Assembly: GCA_020091685.1 (NCBI GenBank)
Contig: CM034606.1
Span: forward strand, 16,399,695 to 16,463,694
Direction of reading: 5' to 3'
DNA from: Lutjanus erythropterus
Taxonomy: Eukaryota; Chordata; Actinopteri; Lutjaniformes; Lutjanidae
DNA length: 64,000 bases
Shown here: positions 61,201 through 64,000 of the stretch, piece after piece
Layout of the letters: every line of letters begins with the position of its first letter
Position numbering within the stretch: the stretch's first letter is position 1
Position numbers and translations under genes: made by a program
Notes under the pieces: generated by a model
Told to the model about the DNA's origin: nothing
Database searches by the model: none
The model's input: the letters and a program-made list of their open reading frames with translations, nothing else

Positions 61201-62636
61201 AATATTATAAGATCAAACTAACAGTTTAATATTTCCACATTTATTTTCTTATTCTTTTGCAGATTAACTATTTTTTTATGGCACGCCTATGATTCCATAT
61301 AGAAACACCTGAGATCCAGGGGAAGAGAGTGAGAGAAGCTCAAACAAACTATTTAGACATTTACAAGATCAAATGATCTATTTACATATTTCCAAGATAT
61401 AGTAACAGTAGTAATCTAGAGAAAGAGGGAGTAAGCTCACTCATACTTTGAAAAACTTAAGTCTAGCGAAAGTTTCAAAAGCAAGAGTGTCGCTCTCACT
61501 CCTGCATTTTGCTATATTTGTTGCTAGTTGCTTTTTAGAAATAAAAAAAGTCTGAAAAGTTGCAGTGCATCTTGAGTGCATTTTCACCTGTATTGTTAGG
61601 TGATCAAGCACTATCCAAATGCAAGCCATTCACCCACAACACATTTCAAGGCAAGTAGGTCTGATTCAAATCAGGTTTTGTGTATGTTTTACATTAGAAA
61701 AGTTTCAAAATTAAATATACTTAGAGATGTCAGTCTGCATACTAAATCCATTTGGAATGCAGGGACAGCTGTGAAAAACAAAAACAGCTCCAGGAAGAGG
61801 AAACAAACAATAGCATTAATTGTATGGAAAAACCATTTAGGTTCCTTTGTGTCGAGTGCCATTGACAGAGGTATTTACAATCTGATTGAAGGATTTACTT
61901 ATCACTTCCTGGTAGTACAGAACAATAAATTGCCTAGAGTTATGTCACGTCAACTCCAGACAGGTTGCCCTATAAATAACACTGTTTGTCTAAACTGTCA
62001 GTATATGTAGTGTTAAGTTAGGATAAGGTGGCTGTCTTTTATTATCTTGGCGGCCGATCAAGTGAAACGTGTTTTGGTCTTTTAGCACAGTGGGAGTGGC
62101 TCTGGGAGCCCTGACCTTCTGGCATGCAGTTCTCATATCCAGAGGAGAGACCAGCATAGAAAGACACATTAACGGCAAAGAAACAAAGCGAATGGCAAAA
62201 CGAGGAAAGGTGAGCCTGTTAAATACATTAAATGCTGAAATAATTTAAGTTTCGATAAGTTAACATAGATTATTTATGATTAAATTGTGGTGACCTTTAA
62301 TATATGTTTAATTGCTCCATTTCCTCTTAAATTGCTCTGCCAGGTCTACAGAAACCCTTATAACTATGGCAGACTGAATAACTGGAAAGTCTTCTTTGGC
62401 GTGGAGAAGAGAAGGTGTGTTTGTCTGATATCTGTAATGATTTTCTGTTCAGTGTCATGTGTCACTTACGTCACATATCAGTGCTACCTTGTACTTCCTG
62501 TAATCCCTGTTTTGCTTTATCCTTTGTCTCTAGTCACTGGGTGACACGTGTTCTCCTACCCTCTGGACACACCCCACATGGTGACGGTTTGACATGGGAC
62601 ATCTTCCCAGTTAAAAAGGACTTAATACCTGTATGA
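58189..62636 (+). CDS. zdhhc16: ZDHHC16 palmitoyltransferase (ten coding exons)
   Basis: Coding exons: 58189-58422, 58521-58715, 58824-58912, 59312-59340 (29 nt), 59435-59568, 60644-60727, 60815-60900, 62086-62209, 62344-62414, 62534-62636 (stop TGA). All join in phase to 382 aa (human 377). FEPVFWTVDYITRWFG precedes two membrane segments (about 79-100 and 115-135); the cysteine-rich DHHC domain runs from C154 to about residue 205, with CKKCIMPKPARTHHCGICNR, D179-H-H-C182 and PWLNNCVGHFNHRYFFSFC; two more membrane segments follow, and RNPYNYGRLNNWKVFFGVE matches the human tail. C182 is the acyl-accepting cysteine. Known role: ER/Golgi S-acyltransferase (Aph2); ZDHHC6 and phospholamban are reported substrates. 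The intron after 59340 is U12-type. The ATG at 58189 has A at -3. Confidence 0.97.
59341..59434 (+). other. zdhhc16: U12-type (minor spliceosome) intron of zdhhc16
   Basis: The 94-nt intron begins GTATCCTTTG, the canonical U12 donor, and has TTCCTTAAT at 59413-59421, the canonical U12 branch site, 13 bases before exon 5; it ends in CAG. It interrupts the Pro codon of DHHC-P in D179-H-H-C-P. The other introns in this window whose boundaries I set have ordinary U2-type donors. Confidence 0.9.
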
Positions 62637-63031
62637 CAGACTCTACTTAGGCATATTTGTAGCCTAATTTCAGCAGTCTTTGCTGTGTCGAACCTGCTCT
62701 GGACATTTGATCTGGTTGGCGTAAAGGATCCATGCATGGTGGCTCCTTACAGCTGAAGATGGGGTCATGTCAACCTCCAATACCTCAAAAACGTACTGTG
62801 GCATTGCTCATGGCTCGACAGTCTACATTTTGGATGGTTTGTTCTCTCATGGGTTTTACTTAGTCTTAAAAAAGGGTCTTACCTGACTCAGAGCTAATGA
62901 TGGGTTTGATATTTTTATAAGCCACATGCACTGACTGACATATTATTGGACTGAAGTACCTTTAGAATAATGATTTTTTTAAGCAAAGTCTCTCTTCTTG
63001 TTCCGCACAAGCAAAAGAACAAGGGAATAAA
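62637..63031 (+). other. zdhhc16: Probable zdhhc16 3' untranslated region
   Basis: It runs from the stop to an AATAAA hexamer at 63026-63031, the first good poly(A) signal after the coding region. The repeat-free character up to about 63040 supports it. Confidence 0.55.
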
Positions 63032-63045
63032 AACACACTAAGGCA

Positions 63046-63125
63046 TTGGTTCCCAAACTTTTCCTGGCATGCCCCCCTTCTCAATCTGAAAAAAGTTCAC
63101 GCCTCCAGTTTGGGAACCACTACAC
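63046..63125. repeat. Small inverted repeat (GTTCCCAAACTT / AGTTTGGGAACCAC)
   Basis: TTGGTTCCCAAACTT at about 63046-63061 and AGTTTGGGAACCAC at about 63107-63120 are inverse copies; the loop contains CATGCCCCCCTTCTC. The form is that of a short teleost MITE seen widely near genes; similar starts (AGTAGTTCACAACCTTTTTC) occur near 35391. Confidence 0.55.
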
Positions 63126-63224
63126 TAAGGTTCAGGACATAATTTGCCCCTTCTAAGATCTGCCCCTTTTTGCTCTTTGCTCCAGTGACAGTTGAGCAAG
63201 CGTTCTCTTTTCCTGTTTCCTGTG

Positions 63225-63410
63225 CATTTTGAAGAAGGTTAAAAGATGTCGCTGGGGGACCTTTAAAAGCAACATATATACATTTAGTCACATCTTAAGT
63301 TAAGTCCTAATTTCAGCAAAACGCTAGCTAACTAGCTAGCTAATCTACATAGCTAGTTAGCCAGCTTTTTGTGAAAGTTAGCTTCAGCTAACTTAGGATG
63401 TGTCTTTTAT
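63225..63410. repeat. Dispersed repeat shared with 24160-24330
   Basis: CATTTTGAAGAAGGTTAAAA, GGGGGACCTTTAAAAGC, CACATCTTAAGTTAAG and GCTAGCTAACTAGCTAGC match the copy between sufu and trim8 in order and orientation. The remainder to 64000 has nothing I can identify. Confidence 0.6.
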
Positions 63411-64000
63411 GTATTATTTGTTTTCTACAAGATTCTTCCACTCAGTGCTGCCCTGCTGTGCTGTGATTAGCTAGTGTTCATTGCTTCATCAATGTGTGTA
63501 GGTAATCGATAACCATAAACCACAATCTTTTCCTAAACCTGCCAAAATATTTTTTGTGCCTACACCCAACCAAACTGTGACTGAAAAGTTAACAATTCCT
63601 TAAATTTCCCTAAATTTCTCCCAACTGCTATTACACTCACCGTCACAGCCAAGTACACAGACAGTATTTACAGCCAATCATAGCACAGTAGGGCGGGACT
63701 AGTTGGAACAGTTGTGGGGTCTTTTACAGAAACATAAATACGTAAACGCCTCATTGACCGCTTTGGCTTGTTGCTGCATTACTTTTACTATGCTGCCATT
63801 TTTCCTAGGTCAAGACTGACCTGTGAACTTGTACACGTAAATGGTAGAGGTGCAAGTTTTCTTAAAGAAAACAAAAAGCACTAAAAGGTTTATTTCTCAA
63901 CTGATCTCAATGAGTCGTGCTATATTCAAGTGGTTACGATCTATGTGAAGCAAGTTAGAAAAAAAAATCTAAACTTTTTTTCTCACTTGCACTTTTTTCT

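Noticed and set aside
61600..62010. 136-codon + strand frame in zdhhc16 intron 7
   Set aside because: It lies in an intron between 60900 and 62086, has no conserved motif and no splice signals of its own.
1..64000. tRNA, rRNA, CRISPR arrays, bacterial-type operons or phage modules
   Set aside because: None seen on either strand; all gene structure is eukaryotic with GT-AG introns.

Overview
This window is ordinary nuclear DNA of a ray-finned fish, most likely a percomorph teleost. It holds four intron-containing genes whose protein products closely resemble vertebrate orthologues. Between them are long AT-rich stretches full of CA/TG microsatellites and of dispersed elements with inverted-repeat ends that look familiar from percomorph genomes. 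I see no operons, CRISPR arrays, tRNA or rRNA genes, phage or plasmid features.

Layout. (1) 273-362, + strand: last coding exon of a gene I cannot name, followed by a poly(A) signal. (2) About 430-9100: gene-free, with many microsatellites, a LINE tail fragment and the first copy of a palindromic repeat. (3) 9122-21493, - strand: trim8, a RING/B-box/coiled-coil E3 ligase, six coding exons, with a TATA-containing CpG-rich promoter candidate near 23.15 kb. (4) 23.4-27.2 kb: gene-free, with a fully paired 35-nt-arm hairpin. (5) 28637-39867, - strand: sufu, the Hedgehog pathway repressor, twelve coding exons, with CCAAT/CRE-like/ETS motifs upstream. (6) 40.2-49.8 kb: gene-free, with several mobile-element relics and a T-rich compound tandem repeat. 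(7) 49813-55500, - strand: mettl18, a protein-histidine methyltransferase, two coding exons. (8) 55.9-62.6 kb, + strand: zdhhc16, a DHHC palmitoyltransferase, ten coding exons after a non-coding first exon. mettl18 and zdhhc16 are divergent and share a short promoter carrying ZNF143-like and NRF1 motifs. (9) 62.6-64.0 kb: zdhhc16 3'UTR and repeats.

The genes are not one pathway. sufu next to trim8 is a conserved vertebrate neighbourhood (adjacent on human 10q24), and zdhhc16 is also on human 10q24, whereas METTL18 is on human 1q24. All exon boundaries were worked out by hand from splice-site dinucleotides, reading phase and remembered orthologue proteins; every coding exon of the four genes joins in phase (trim8 567 aa, sufu 470 aa, mettl18 355 aa, zdhhc16 382 aa).

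No new gene system is evident. The most notable points are a textbook U12-type (minor spliceosome) intron that splits the DHHC-CPW catalytic motif of zdhhc16, the ZNF143/NRF1 bidirectional promoter, two upstream ORFs before zdhhc16, a four-copy palindromic repeat family around trim8 and sufu, a possible decayed THAP-domain gene in the mettl18 intron, and the compound tandem repeat at 46-47 kb.
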